64,000 nucleotides of DNA, from NCBI GenBank assembly GCA_027924585.1, contig BSBM01000372.1:29072001-29136000 (forward strand). Direction: 5' to 3'. The DNA comes from Larix kaempferi (taxonomy: Eukaryota > Streptophyta > Pinopsida > Pinales > Pinaceae). A model generated the notes under the pieces. That model made no database searches. It was not told the DNA's origin and saw only the letters and a list, made by a program, of their open reading frames with translations. Position 1 is the stretch's first letter. Each line of letters begins with the position of its first letter. A program made the translations under genes and the position numbers. Shown piece by piece: positions 10,228-20,631 of this stretch.

Positions 10228-11444
10228 CTTTGGTCCTCACTTATCCCATGATGAACGCCGCCATATCCGTCACCACGTCAAATATTACCTCATCATTGGT
10301 GATATACTATACCATCATGGCATTGATTCCATTCTCCAACGAGTTTATCTCATGAGGAGGCTAAGCATGTCTTAAATGATTGCCACTCATGGGCATCTGG
10401 AGGTCATATTTATGGGATGGATACAACCATAAAATATTACGCATTGGATACTAATGGTTGTCCATTTTTAAATATTTTATGGAGGCGGTCAAGAGGTGTC
10501 CCCCTTGCCAGCTTTTTCATTATAAAAAGCGCTCACACCCAGCCCCACTTCATCCAGTTATCGTCGTTGGTACCTTTGAAAAATGGGGCATCGATTTCAT
10601 GCCCTGTAAGCCTACCTCGTATGGGGGGCATGGTTATGTTATTATCGTAGTAGACTACTTTACAAAATGGGCCGAGGATATTCCTACATATAAGGAAGAC
10701 GGCGAAACTGTCACACTCTTTATATTTAATCACATCATTGCTAGATTTGGAGTCCCTCAATCCATCGTCACCGATCACAGATCACATTTCCAAAACAAGA
10801 TGGTGGATGAACTAATCGCAAAGTTGAGTTTTTGACATGAAAACTCAACCCCCTATAACTATCCTCAATCAAATGGACAAGTAGAGGCCATTAACAAGGT
10901 CTTGAAAACCATGATTCAAACTCATGGTGGGTACACACAAGTCAAATTGGAATGTGATTCTTTTTTCATCCCTTTGGGCATATAGGACTTCTGTCAAAAC
11001 CTCCACTGGTTTCACACCCTTCCAGTTGGACTATTGGTGTATGGACTAGAGGCAGTATTTCCTATTGAGTGTGAGATTTTGTCTCTAAAACTAGTTGTTG
11101 AACTTTTACCAAACACAATTGCCGCGGAAGAACGATTCTTATACTTGGAAAAACTCGACAAAACCCATCGTGATGCAGCTCTAGCTAACAAAGTGCATAA
11201 GAAACGCATCAAGGCCCATTACGATAAATCCGTAAAACCCCATATATTCAATGAGGTTGATTTGGTCCTTACTTATGACCAAAAACACGATAAGCTGGGG
11301 GCAGGAAAACTTGAGTCCATGTGGCATGGTCCATATGTAGTGAAACGTGTTTTGGAAAAGGGAGCCTATGAATTAGTCGATTATGATGGAACATCCCTAG
11401 GGGAGCCCCGCAATGGGATCTACCTAAAGTGGTACTATGCTTAA
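10228..11444 (+). pseudogene. pol: Integrase, element A
   Basis: Resumes after the chromovirus. The zinc-binding end RCPPCQLFHYKKR is near 10,490. The catalytic core has KWGIDFMPC (first Asp), SIVTDHRSHF (second Asp) and NGQVEAINK (Glu), so D-D-E is retained although a TGA at about 10,833 and frameshifts break the frame. The C-terminal part 11,034-11,444 is open for 136 codons: KKRIKAHYDKSVKPH, then GPYVVKRVLEKGAYELV and GIYLKWYYA, the usual end of Tat-type pol. Unusually, another RNase H follows within about 110 bases. Confidence 0.87.
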
Positions 11445-11552
11445 GTTATTTTGCATTAGTACTTTGTATATATTGTACATGGCGTGTGTTTATGTTTGGT
11501 GTGACACTTTCTTTTAGTGTGCTAGGATTTCATCTCGATTTTTGCTTATACC

Positions 11553-11986
11553 ATGTTCTGCCTGAATCTGCAGATGGAAACATGCTATGGATTCGTAGAT
11601 GGCGCTAGCTGGCACACCCATAGCCTCGCATCGGAAGCATGGGTACTTTATTCCCCTACCAGTGAACTGATAAGCTCAGGAGGAAACTGCCTAGGCCCTA
11701 CAACCAATAACGTTGTCGAATATCACACAGTGATTGGATTATTGACCGACGTTTTTCCCTCAATGTGGACCACATTGTTATCTACCTCGATTCTCAATTA
11801 GTGGTCTCTCATTTGAACCGTGTCTACTCTATTTTTGACCCTATATTACTCTGCTTCTTTCGACGGGTACACCTCTTGGAAAGATCTTTTGAGTCCATTC
11901 ACTACCTACATATTCCAAGAAGTATGAATACAGTTGTCGATTCCTTGGATAATTTCATGTCAGATTGGCATATTACACATTCATAA
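11553..11986 (+). pseudogene. Second RNase H, downstream of integrase, element A
   Basis: The pattern of an archaeal/plant-type RNase H is clear: CYGFVDGASW (first Asp), GPTTNNVVEYHTVIGLL (Glu), YLDSQLVVSHLN (second Asp), HIPRSMNTVVDSLDN (last Asp). All four catalytic acids are kept, whereas the RNase H beside RT lacks its first Asp. One frameshift near 11,770 separates the halves (11,553-11,801 and 11,765-11,986). Tat elements are known to carry an additional RNase H (aRNH). Here it lies after integrase, and B has it in the same place. It may be the working RNase H of the family; that is inference. Confidence 0.82.
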
Positions 11987-12107
11987 ACATCTTATCAAGG
12001 ATGTATAAATCAACATAACATGTAAACTACTCATTGTGTATAAGCAAACATGCATAATATCCAAAATCCATCATAGAAACACATGTATAAAACCACTAGA
12101 TAATGTC

Positions 12108-12147
<40 letters not shown>

Positions 12148-12422
12148 CATGTCTGGCAGAAAAATGTTGTACAAAAATGGTACCGATACAAAATCTGAAG
12201 CTCATAAGCTTTCAGTAGGTCACATCTACAAAATCCGAAGCCTATGGATTTCAGTACATCATCATATATACATCCTATCCCTGAGGATGCTCGTGATAGA
12301 ATATAATGGCCCTATCCACTCGACGGAGTAATCGTCCAAAGTCCCGAGACTCCAGATGTCCTACGTTGGTAATGTCAAGGGAGGTCATCTATGGATATGT
12401 CTAGGATATCAATAGTCAACCG
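11987..12422 (+). other. Non-coding spacer with AT/GT microsatellite, element A
   Basis: The gap between the second RNase H and the antisense ORF. It holds (AT)5 followed by about fifteen GT units at 12,108-12,147. B has an AT microsatellite in the matching position (24,549-24,573). Nothing else recognised. Confidence 0.7.
12108..12147 (+). repeat. (AT)n(GT)n microsatellite
   Basis: An uninterrupted dinucleotide run read directly from the sequence. Confidence 0.97.
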
Positions 12423-13512
12423 CTATAGGTTCTCCTCCATCTCATCAAGCTCCTCTCCAACCTCCTGACGGACTGCCTCCATCTCCTGAACTATTCCTCG
12501 TCTCTCGATGGGTGAGGAACCCACTGGTCTGGATGGGCCAATATCTATATAATCAAGATATGACATATTAGTACTATACAAAAAAATGGAAAAAATAATA
12601 AAATACATAAAAATGAAAGAGTATCTTTCTTACCGATATATCCCCATTGCTCTCCATCAGGAAGATCCAAATCAAGATCTCCTCTTAAATCTATGCCAGC
12701 ATAATCATAGCCCTCAACCATGAGGAGCTTCCTGCGTAGCCACCTAAAAAAGGTTGTCCCGTAGGTAATCATAGGTCCATCGCCACCATGGCGGGCCATC
12801 ACCTTTGACCACCTCACCATATGCGGATCTCGCACCACCTCACCATATGCGTATCTTGCAGATCGAGATGATCAAACTCAACCTACAAACAAAGTAGTGG
12901 AACCCTTTCCAGGAAGAAGGATACCACAATGGAACCATACCCAAATTGTTTCAACTCACCTCTATGACACTTGGTCAGTTAATCTTTTAGGTTCGCAAGG
13001 AGCCCCTCACACCATTTGAACACAGCTGGTGCCATGCACTCGATGGCGTATAACATATGGGCCTTAGTGTCCCGATGAGTAGCCCTGCTGCCCACCACTC
13101 GCTCAATAGTAAAGAGCACGGTCCTCAAAGATCGGTCCCATACATTTTTTATGGGAATTTTCCCACCTAACATTTGTGTGCTCGGCGTACAAAACTGTGC
13201 AATGAGACTCTCAGTAGACTGGTCACTACCTCAAGGTATGAATAGTGATATAGGGGCCCCATGCCTCGACAATCCCGTCAAGAAGTAGATGTCCTCCACA
13301 TCCAAATTAAGGATATGGGCCCCCACTCTGAAGAACTGTTGATCTGGGTCCCATAATCGGATCAAGTAGTCTAATAATTGTACTTGGGCCCTCATCCCTT
13401 GGATACGAAAAAAATTAAGCAATCCACACCCTCACAAAGAATTGATGGAGTGTGGGTCATTTGTCGCTTGTGCATATTCCAGTTCATGATCACGCTCCTT
13501 CCATTGGACCAT
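12423..13512 (-). pseudogene. Antisense extra ORF, plant mobile domain-like, element A
   Basis: Opposite strand to pol. From the ATG at 13,510-13,512 (MVQWKERDHELEYAQ) one frame runs to 12,979 with two TGA stops (about 13,434 and 13,228-13,230). It then continues in other frames to about 12,545 (HMVRWSKVMARHGGDGPM, then LLMVEGYDYAGIDLRGDL). The core LWDPDQQFFRVGAHILNLDV and EDIYFLTGLSRHGAP fits the plant mobile domain pattern (WDP...F...G...L..EDV..LTGL...G.P). B carries an alignable copy. Antisense ORFs of this kind are known between pol and the 3' LTR in Ogre/Tat elements; their function is unknown. Confidence 0.72.
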
Positions 13513-15902
13513 TTTGATGGTTGAGACCTACATAAACATAATTAAGATAAACATTAGGTGCCCTTCAATGCTTTAGATCTTGTCTTTTGGGCCCTATTTT
13601 CATTTTTGGAAGTCAAATTGTGCCGACGAACCCCGCATGTGCAAACAGTGCGTCGATGATGCGCTTTTCCCATAGGGAAGGCACGCCAGACCCTTAGTGA
13701 TGCACTTCCTAAAAGGGGAAAGGGCATCACCCAGGGCGCGCAATTTCCCTTCCAAAATGAGCTCAAAAAACCCAAAAACTTGCATTTAAACTAAAATTTA
13801 AACCATCAAAAAGCTAGAGGATGAGATTTAGGCTTACCTACAACTGGCGGGAGGTTGATAGGGTGACCGAGGATTCCACAATCGTCGTCGAAAAATCAAG
13901 ATCCAAAGCGGTTTTTTCTCCACTATTCAACTTGGTAAAATGAATTGGTAAATAAGTTTTACTATTCACCCTTTTTATATAAAAAACAGAATATTCCTAT
14001 TTTAATATTTATTTTATGTGTTATTTACTATAGTTGACTTCTTTTTTATGTTTTAAAAGTTTATAATGGATCCTAACTCGGTTCCTGGAGCTTGTAGATA
14101 GTGGAAAATGGTGTTTTGAATATGTTGGTGACCATCGTAGACTTTCTGTGCTTCTTATCAAAAGTGAACAAGTCTTTGAGCACTTTTTATACCATTATCA
14201 CGCTCATTAAAACTAAGTATTAAAGGTATCGAGCTCAGTATTTGTTCCTTCTCGTGCTCGTAAATACATGAGAATAAGTCACCGAGTTATATTTTATATC
14301 TTTTTCGGGCTCGTAAAATTCCTACGAAAAAGGAACCCCCTTGGAGTCATTTTTTAAGATCTTTTCAGACTCCCTAAATAGGAAAAGATTTCCAAGCGAA
14401 CTTGATTCTTTCACACTTGTAAAAGTATTTGAAAGGTTGTCTTTCTGGTGATAGTTTACCCCTTTTTTGGACCAGTGGGACTATTTATGAAAAATGAGCA
14501 CTCTAGTTAATCATGACTAGAAGAGTTCTCCCTCATATTGTTTTATCCTTTTTCAGATAAGGAGACTAACTTTTACGAAAAAGAACCATTTGGATTTTTC
14601 TTATGATCATTTTAGACTCTCTAAATATGAAACAACACCGAGTTTACCTTCTTTGGACTTGTTAAAATTTGGCATCGAAGGGCCATTTTTTAGAGACGAA
14701 CCCCTCCTATCTCAGGTTCGTAAAACATGAGATTGGACTTGTCCAAAGAATGAGCTATACCAAGCAATTGTTACCCTCCTCAAGCTCGTTAATAAACAAA
14801 GAGGTACTCATCAATCATGATGGGGAATAATTGGAAGAGTTTATATTTACTTGTAGTAATGGTAGTATGTAGTCACTCTTGAACATGGCACTCATTTGCA
14901 TACCATTCGAATTGCTTGGATAATCTACTTGTCTGTGAGTCTCACCAATTCCATGAGTCATTTTATTCCTTTGAGTCAACCAATGAATGCTTCCATCATT
15001 AGTTGCAGTAGGTCTTGGTGTCGATCTCGTCATGTCAATGCTGTCAAGTCATGCCATTCCATGTTCAAGAGAAGTCTATTGATCGATTCAATCTCTGCAG
15101 TAATTATACCTTCTATTATGTCGGTTACCCCTGAGCCAGTATCAAACATTGCTCTACAGTCCAATCTACTCCAAAACATCTTTGATCTTGTTTCGTGTCG
15201 ATGATGGGGGAAACATCATATCCCTCCTTCGATGGGTTTATCCTTATCGATTTCAACACATCATTCGAGGATTAAACCTAGAAACCAATCAAGTACCTTG
15301 GGCCTGCATGCCTCAATGGCAAGATACCTCGCTTTCAACAGTAAGTTCACATCATTGACTTCTGATTGAAAGATTCCATCAAATGTTCGACCTCGACTCA
15401 TTGATTCATATTCGGCAGTATGTACTATGATACCTTGGGGATAATTGACATCAATGGTGATTTACCTCATGCTTGTTAACAATATACATTAATGACTGGT
15501 AATCAAGTGGTTTCTACCATGTTCGACTTCAAAACATTGTAATCACATGGTTAGATTCGTATCATTGCGGGTTCGACTTGAAGACCTGGGTTAACTCATG
15601 TATCTTACCCAAGTTGCAATGGATATTTTTGCAGTCATATTACACGAATCCACTTTTGTGTCGTGTAATTATCTCATCATGGATATACGCTTGTGTCTAG
15701 TAGCCATGATTGTGTATAGTCCATCTATACTACCATGGATCTGCAATGTATTGGTTGGAAGCCATTTTATGATTCGTTTGAGACATATATCTCAGAGTAC
15801 GTTGTACTGCAGGAGTCTTTGTTCGTCACTTTAACCGATTATCCTTGCCTCAATCTCTCATATTTCAAAGAATCTCACCTACCCTATTTTTCTAGCTTCA
15901 TG
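13513..15902 (+). other. Long 3' non-coding module, element A
   Basis: 2.4 kb with no coding signal. 13,840-13,880 (TAGGCTTAC...GGGTGACCGAGG) matches B near 26,080. 14,040-14,800 is built of AT-rich segments with a recurrent GCTCGTAAAA-like motif and matches H (38,510-39,540) in reverse orientation. 14,870-15,300 (CTTGAACATGG..., GATGGGGGAAACATC...) matches B at 46,110-46,480 and H at 37,960-38,450. Short ORFs here are not conserved. The module is the same in three elements and so belongs to the family. Confidence 0.72.
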
Positions 15903-15917
15903 CTTTGAGGGGCATTC
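15903..15917 (+). other. Polypurine tract, element A
   Basis: CTTTGAGGGGCATTC lies directly before the LTR start TGTTACACC. H has the equivalent AGGGGGCATC before its 3' LTR on the minus strand. Confidence 0.7.
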
Positions 15918-16887
15918 TGTTACACCAAAATCTCGTCATCTTCATTTATGTGTCCTCTATGTGCCCTAATTCCTAAAGCACTTGGGCTAAATAATTAAAA
16001 GGATGGTTGTTTTTTACCCTTTTATCCTTTTTTTTTCACCCTAATGTGCCCTTCTTGTTGGAAAGGTGCATCAGACCTTAGGTGACACGCTCTGCACATT
16101 GACAGAGCGCATCGGTGACACTATTTTTCTTTGCACAAGAGGTGTCACCCTTCAATGACATGTGTTTTCTATGTGCAAGGTGCGTCGTTGTTAGTTAAAA
16201 TGGAAAAAGAGAAGCTTAGAGAAAATTCTCAAACCTTTGATTGCATGAGGGCTTATCCCTATATGTTAGGAAAGTTGGCACTCGATCCCCTTACCTAGTG
16301 GGATGATCCCTTAAGCTTCTCCCACAAATACTCAATCTCTCCTATCCTTTTAGGCCTATAAATATAAACCCCCTCTCCATGGTTAAGAGGAGGAAGGATA
16401 AAGTACTTACATGCTGGTGAAATTCTGCTACGAGATCCCTTTCATCCATTAGGAGGAAAAATATTTGATCTTTGAGGCTAAGATCATTCAAAAGGTGTTA
16501 TGACGTCAAAGCTCGGTTGTAACCTATCTCTTTATACTTTCTGTAATTACGTTAATGAAAATTCTTTCCATAAACATCTTGTCATTATAAGGTTTAGTAT
16601 TGGCTTCTTTGACCGCTAATCTAGATTGATTTATGATTATATGTTATCATTACTTGTTTGTTTCCACTTGTTTCATGTTGTTTTTGCAGCTGAAGATCTT
16701 GAGATCAAGGAGTTGAATCAAACAAGTAGAAAGGAATTGCGTCCATAAGGTGAGTTATCTCTTGATTTACTTCACAATTTTACCAATCTAGGAAAGTTAT
16801 ATGTATTGTGTATTTCTTTTGTTCTAGATTCAAACCATTCAGACTAGGGAGATTCATTTGTGTCCACACTTAGATTATCCGCAAACA
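15918..16887 (+). repeat. 3' LTR of element A
   Basis: Starts TGTTACACCAAAATCTCG, has a TATA box at 16,357-16,364 (TATAAATA) and ends CCGCAAACA. Family member of the solo LTR at 6,785-7,683. The bases after 16,887 read as copia protease, so the boundary is well placed. The target duplicate TCATA (16,888-16,892) should recur upstream of the window. Confidence 0.78.
16357..16364 (+). promoter_or_regulatory. TATA box, LTR of element A
   Basis: TATAAATA, placed like TATATAAA at 7,141 in the related solo LTR. Confidence 0.6.
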
Positions 16888-18100
16888 TCATATGACACCT
16901 CATAGAGAGTGGTTTTGTGAGTATGAGAAGATCGATGGTGGTGAGTTCTACTAGGAGATGATTCATTGACCAGGATAGTTGAAAGAGTTAAAGTTCAACT
17001 AAAACTAAAATATAGAAGAACAAGAACAATTCTAAGAGTGTTGCATATCCTAGGTTTTTCTCGAACCTCATCTCAATCAGTAAGATGGGAAATGCAGGTG
17101 TGTAGTCTGTATTTAAGAAGGATACGTGTAAAATGGTGCGAGGAGCGATGGTACTGATGAGGGGAGTTCAGACTGGAACCTTGTATAATCTATTGGGAAG
17201 AACATACATCAACAAAAATGATAATGTGTTTTGTCTATAATTTGACAGTATATCTTCTTGTCTAGTTGACTCGATCATGTTTTGGCATCAACGGATGGGA
17301 CATATAGGTGAGAAATTTCTTCATGCTATGCACAGTAAAGGCATGGTTGAAGATCTCCTTGATTGCTTTGAAGAAGTTGACTTCTGTGAACATTGTATTT
17401 ATGGTAAACAGAGTTGTGTAAGGATCTCATCTGGTGCTACTAGGGCTAAATAAATATGGGAATTATTACATAGTGATGTGTTTAGACCCGCATCAATCCC
17501 TTCACTAGGAGGTTCTCAGTATTACATTTCTTTCATAAATGATTTCTCCATAATGACATGGTTGTATTTTTTGAGGAAGAAATATGAGGTTTTTGAGAAA
17601 TTTCAAGAGTTCAAATCTCTTGTGGAGAATTAGTCTAGTAAGTGTTGAGAACTGATAATGGAGGAGAATTTTGTGGAAAGGCATTCGACCTATTCTGCAG
17701 ATATCACAGTATAGCTTAAAAAATTGCACTCCATACACGTCTCAACATAACACAGTTGTAGAAAGAATGAGCATAACACTACTAATGGATAAAGTGAGGA
17801 GCATGATTAGTGGTGCATGAGTCACACAATAATTCTGGGAAGAGGCATTCGCCATGGTGCGTTACCTGCTGAATAGGTTGTCGTCGATGTATCTAGTAAA
17901 AAAGAATCCATATGAGGCATGGGATGGTAAAATACCCTCTCTTACACATCTCAAAGTGTTTGGGTGTGATACCTTTGTGCATATCCCAAAGGATAAAAGA
18001 ACCAAACTCGATAGCAAGTTGGAGAAATGCATCTTCATCGGCTACAAGGATGGAGTGAAAGGGCATAAGTTATGGAACACAGTGACTAGGTAGGAAGTTT
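16886..18100 (+). pseudogene. pol: Copia C protease tail, GAG-pre-integrase and integrase
   Basis: It starts at HHMTPHREWFCEYEKIDGG, the segment right after a copia protease active site; the D-S-G itself is cut away by element A. The zinc-binding GAG-pre-integrase part follows: FWHQRMGHIGEKFLHAMHSK and CEHCIYGKQ (17,281-17,412). IN keeps LLHSDVFRP (first Asp, about 17,470), LRTDNGGEF (second Asp, 17,650) and VERMSI (Glu, 17,760). 17,854-18,093 is an open C-terminal part (HLKVFGCDTFVHIPKDKRTK). Several stops and frameshifts; inactive. Confidence 0.8.
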
Positions 18101-18399
18101 ATAGTAGAGATGCGATCTTTAGAGAAGTATGAGGAAATTCTAGTTATGAAGAGATTAAAATAGGAAGTGAGTTGATTGAATCCAACGAAGAGGTGGAACA
18201 ACAGACTCCATATGTTAGGAGATAAAAAGTTTGAAATAAACGATGAAAGCTTGGATTTAGGTGAGTTGATTGAATCCGATGAAGAGGTGGAACAACAGAC
18301 TCAGTATGTCAGGAGATTTGGTCGAGCAAGGAAACAACCAAAAAGCTATAGTCCACCCAAATTATTCTCTTCTTTTGCATTATCTTCCATATAAAATTA

Positions 18400-19118
18400 T
18401 CTCAAGACAATAAAGGAAGCATTGACTCGATAGAGGGTAAACTCTGGAAAAGGGCTATGAAAGAAGAAATCGAATCCTTGAAGAAGAATGAAACATGGGA
18501 CCTAGTCACATTACCAAATGGAAGGAAAACGCTGGCAGTAAGTGGGTGTTCAAGAAAAAGTTGAATGTAGCAAGTCAAGTTGAGAAGTATAAGGATCAAC
18601 TGGTAGAGAAAGGGCATTCCCAAGTGGAGGGAGTCGACTTCGGTGAAATTTTCTTTCCTATTGCTAGGATAACTTCCATAAGGGTACTAATGTATTTAGC
18701 TACAACATTTGATCTTGAGATAGAATAGATGGATATAAAGACATCATTTCTCAATGGTAATATTGAAGTATAAATCTATATGAAGCAGGATGAAGGCTTT
18801 ACAGTGGAAGGAGAAAAGGAGTTGGTATGCAAGTTCAAGAATTCTCTCTATGATTTAAAACAATCACTCGGGATCATGTGGTACCAGAAGTTAGATATGT
18901 ATATCCAGCAATTGGGGTTTGTGAGAAGTCAGGTTGATAACTATGTGTATGGGAAGAAAGTCAGTGGTCATTTTATATATGTAGTTATGTATGTCGATGA
19001 CATGTTCTTGGTCAGAAATAACATGGATCTAATAAAGGAGATAGAACTGCAATTATCCTCCAAGTTCAACATGAAGGATCTCGGAGCAACAAATTTCATT
19101 CTTGGAATGGAAATTTAG
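18400..19118 (+). pseudogene. pol: Copia C reverse transcriptase
   Basis: KRAMKEEIESLKKNETWDL opens the domain near 18,450, then SKWVFKKKLN, VDFGEIFFPIARITSIR, ACKFKNSLYDLKQS-like text and the catalytic box MYVDDMFLV near 18,988, then LSSKFNMKDLGATNFILGMEI. The YVDD motif is intact. Stops at about 18,726 and 18,771 and frameshifts break the frame. It would synthesise element cDNA. Confidence 0.85.
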
Positions 19119-20012
19119 AGAAAATGTGCAAGTAGAAGGCTTTGGTTATGCCAAAGGAAATTTGTTGAGGCAGTTCTAATATGTTTCAACATGCAAGAGA
19201 GTTAATCGGTCAAGGTTCTTATTCTTGTAGGCATCAAGTTATATGTTGAATAGTGTCCAAAGACACAAAGAACAAATAGATTAGATGTTATGTGTTCCCT
19301 ATGCTAGTGTTGTAGATAGTCTTATGTATGCTATGATATGCAATCTACTTGATATTTCCCATGTGGTGGGAGTATTGAGTAGGTACATGTTGACACTCAG
19401 AAAAGAGCATTGGATCGCACTCAAGAGAGTATTCAGGTATTTGCATGGAACGATAGACTATGAAATATGTTATGGAGGAGAACTTGAGGACAACAAGGAA
19501 ATCAATGTACATGGTTTTGTTAATTCCAATTAGGATGGATACATGTCCCACAAATATTTGACCCATGTATATGTGTTCAATATATTCGATAGAATAGTCA
19601 ATTGGATGAGTAGAAGTAAGTTGATCATTGCACTATCGACTACTGAGGTTGAATACATTGTATCTACTCATGCATGTAAGGAAGTTGTTTGGTTGTAGAG
19701 ATTGTGTTCAGATGTTAGGTTTGGACAGTATTTTGTTAGGTTGGATTGTGACAGTTAGAGTGGAATATTCTTGGCAATGAATCCAACATATAATTAGAAG
19801 ACAAAACACATTGATGTTCAATACCATTTTGTGAGGGATATGGTATAGAACTAGAAGGTGTTACTGGAAAAGGTAGAACTGGTGAAAAATTCTACAGACT
19901 CATTAACCAAGTTGGTGAGCATAGTGAATTTTTTTTGGTGTAGGAAAATGATCAGCTTGTTAGCCCTACTAAAGTGAACTGAAGTTATGACTCTCATGTT
20001 TATGCAAATAAG
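19119..20012 (+). pseudogene. pol: Copia C RNase H
   Basis: VPYASVVDSLMYAMICNLLD, then HWIALKRVFRYLHGTIDYEI, the strand with NVHGFVNSN (Asp of the first motif changed to Asn), ALSTTEVEYIVSTHACKEVV (Glu kept) and KTKHIDVQYHFVRD. At least six in-frame stops. Standard copia order, just before the PPT and LTR. Confidence 0.8.
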
Positions 20013-20028
20013 ACAACAAGTGGGAGAA
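20013..20028 (+). other. Polypurine tract, copia C
   Basis: ACAACAAGTGGGAGAA directly precedes the LTR start TGTTGGGAATG at 20,029. Confidence 0.7.
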
Positions 20029-20590
20029 TGTTGGGAATGTTATATTTTTTGCATGTAAATCAACTAGCAAAGTTGATAGTCGATTAGTATAGATTGATTG
20101 GATTCGAAGGCAACAAACGGTGGAATTCCGGTTGGACGACCGACTCGAATAAGTTGTTTGGTAGAAAGAAAATGACTGGTTGATAGGAAATCAATGGGAT
20201 GACCAAAGCTTAATGGCCAATCAACCAAAGTTGACGCAGTCAAGTCGGCTGTAACAAAATAATTGAAAGTGGTTAGGAAGTTATAGATTGTCATTAATGA
20301 GGATTTGGTTGTATTGCATCTATAAATAATATGTAATGGATATGCATTGATAGAACGAGAGAGTAGTGTGTAGCATGGTCATGTAATGAAGTGTGATTTG
20401 TGGTTTAAAATTCACATTTGTAAACACATGTTTTTGAGTGTTTGATTAATAGATGATTGGATGCTCACTAGTTTGTTGGTTTTCCTCCAGGAGAGAGGTT
20501 TCCAAGGTAATTTTTGTGTAATGTGTTGATGATGTTGTGTTCCATTGTCTTATATGAATGTGTTTAACTATATGTATCAATTTTCTAACC
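20029..20590 (+). repeat. 3' LTR of copia C
   Basis: Starts TGTTGGGAATG and probably ends near TTCTAACC (20,590), a decayed TAACA. No second copy is in the window to fix the end. About 560 bp. Confidence 0.6.
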
Positions 20591-20598
20591 TATTTTAA

Positions 20599-20618
20599 TC
20601 GGTATTAGAACCAACACC
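20599..20618 (+). other. PBS-like sequence after the copia C LTR
   Basis: TCGGTATTAGAACCAACACC resembles the PBS TGGTATCAGAGCC plus the bases often following it in Tork elements. A PBS is expected only after a 5' LTR, so this points to a tandem or recombined junction. Weak, because several bases differ. Confidence 0.35.
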
Positions 20619-20631
20619 CTTCAGGAAGAAT

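Larger units (their letters stand above)
1..16887 (+). mobile_element. Tat/Ogre-type Ty3/gypsy retrotransposon A (5' end outside window)
   Basis: Order seen: gag zinc knuckle, PR, RT, RNase H, IN, second RNase H, antisense ORF, long non-coding module, PPT, 3' LTR. RT motifs (VDYRDLNKACPKDNYP, YLDDL) and the post-pol antisense ORF are those of the Tat/Ogre lineage. The element is interrupted by a chromovirus at 3,411-10,227, and its IN resumes at 10,228. The 3' LTR ends at 16,887, directly against copia protease sequence, so A lies inside copia C. Its 5' LTR must lie upstream of the window. Every ORF is broken, so this is a dead copy. Confidence 0.88.
16886..20590 (+). mobile_element. Ty1/copia element C, 3' part
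   Basis: PR, GAG-pre-integrase, IN, RT and RNase H remnants in copia order (IN before RT), then a PPT and a 3' LTR. The 5' LTR and gag must lie upstream of the window, on the far side of element A, which inserted into the protease. The RNase H text (SLMYAMIC..DISHVVGVLSRYM) looks Tork-like. It carries many stops and frameshifts. Confidence 0.82.

Noticed and set aside
13556-13785. Two overlapping minus-strand ORFs (60-73 codons) upstream of the antisense ORF
   Set aside because: No counterpart in element B and no domain. The conserved antisense reading starts at or after 13,512.
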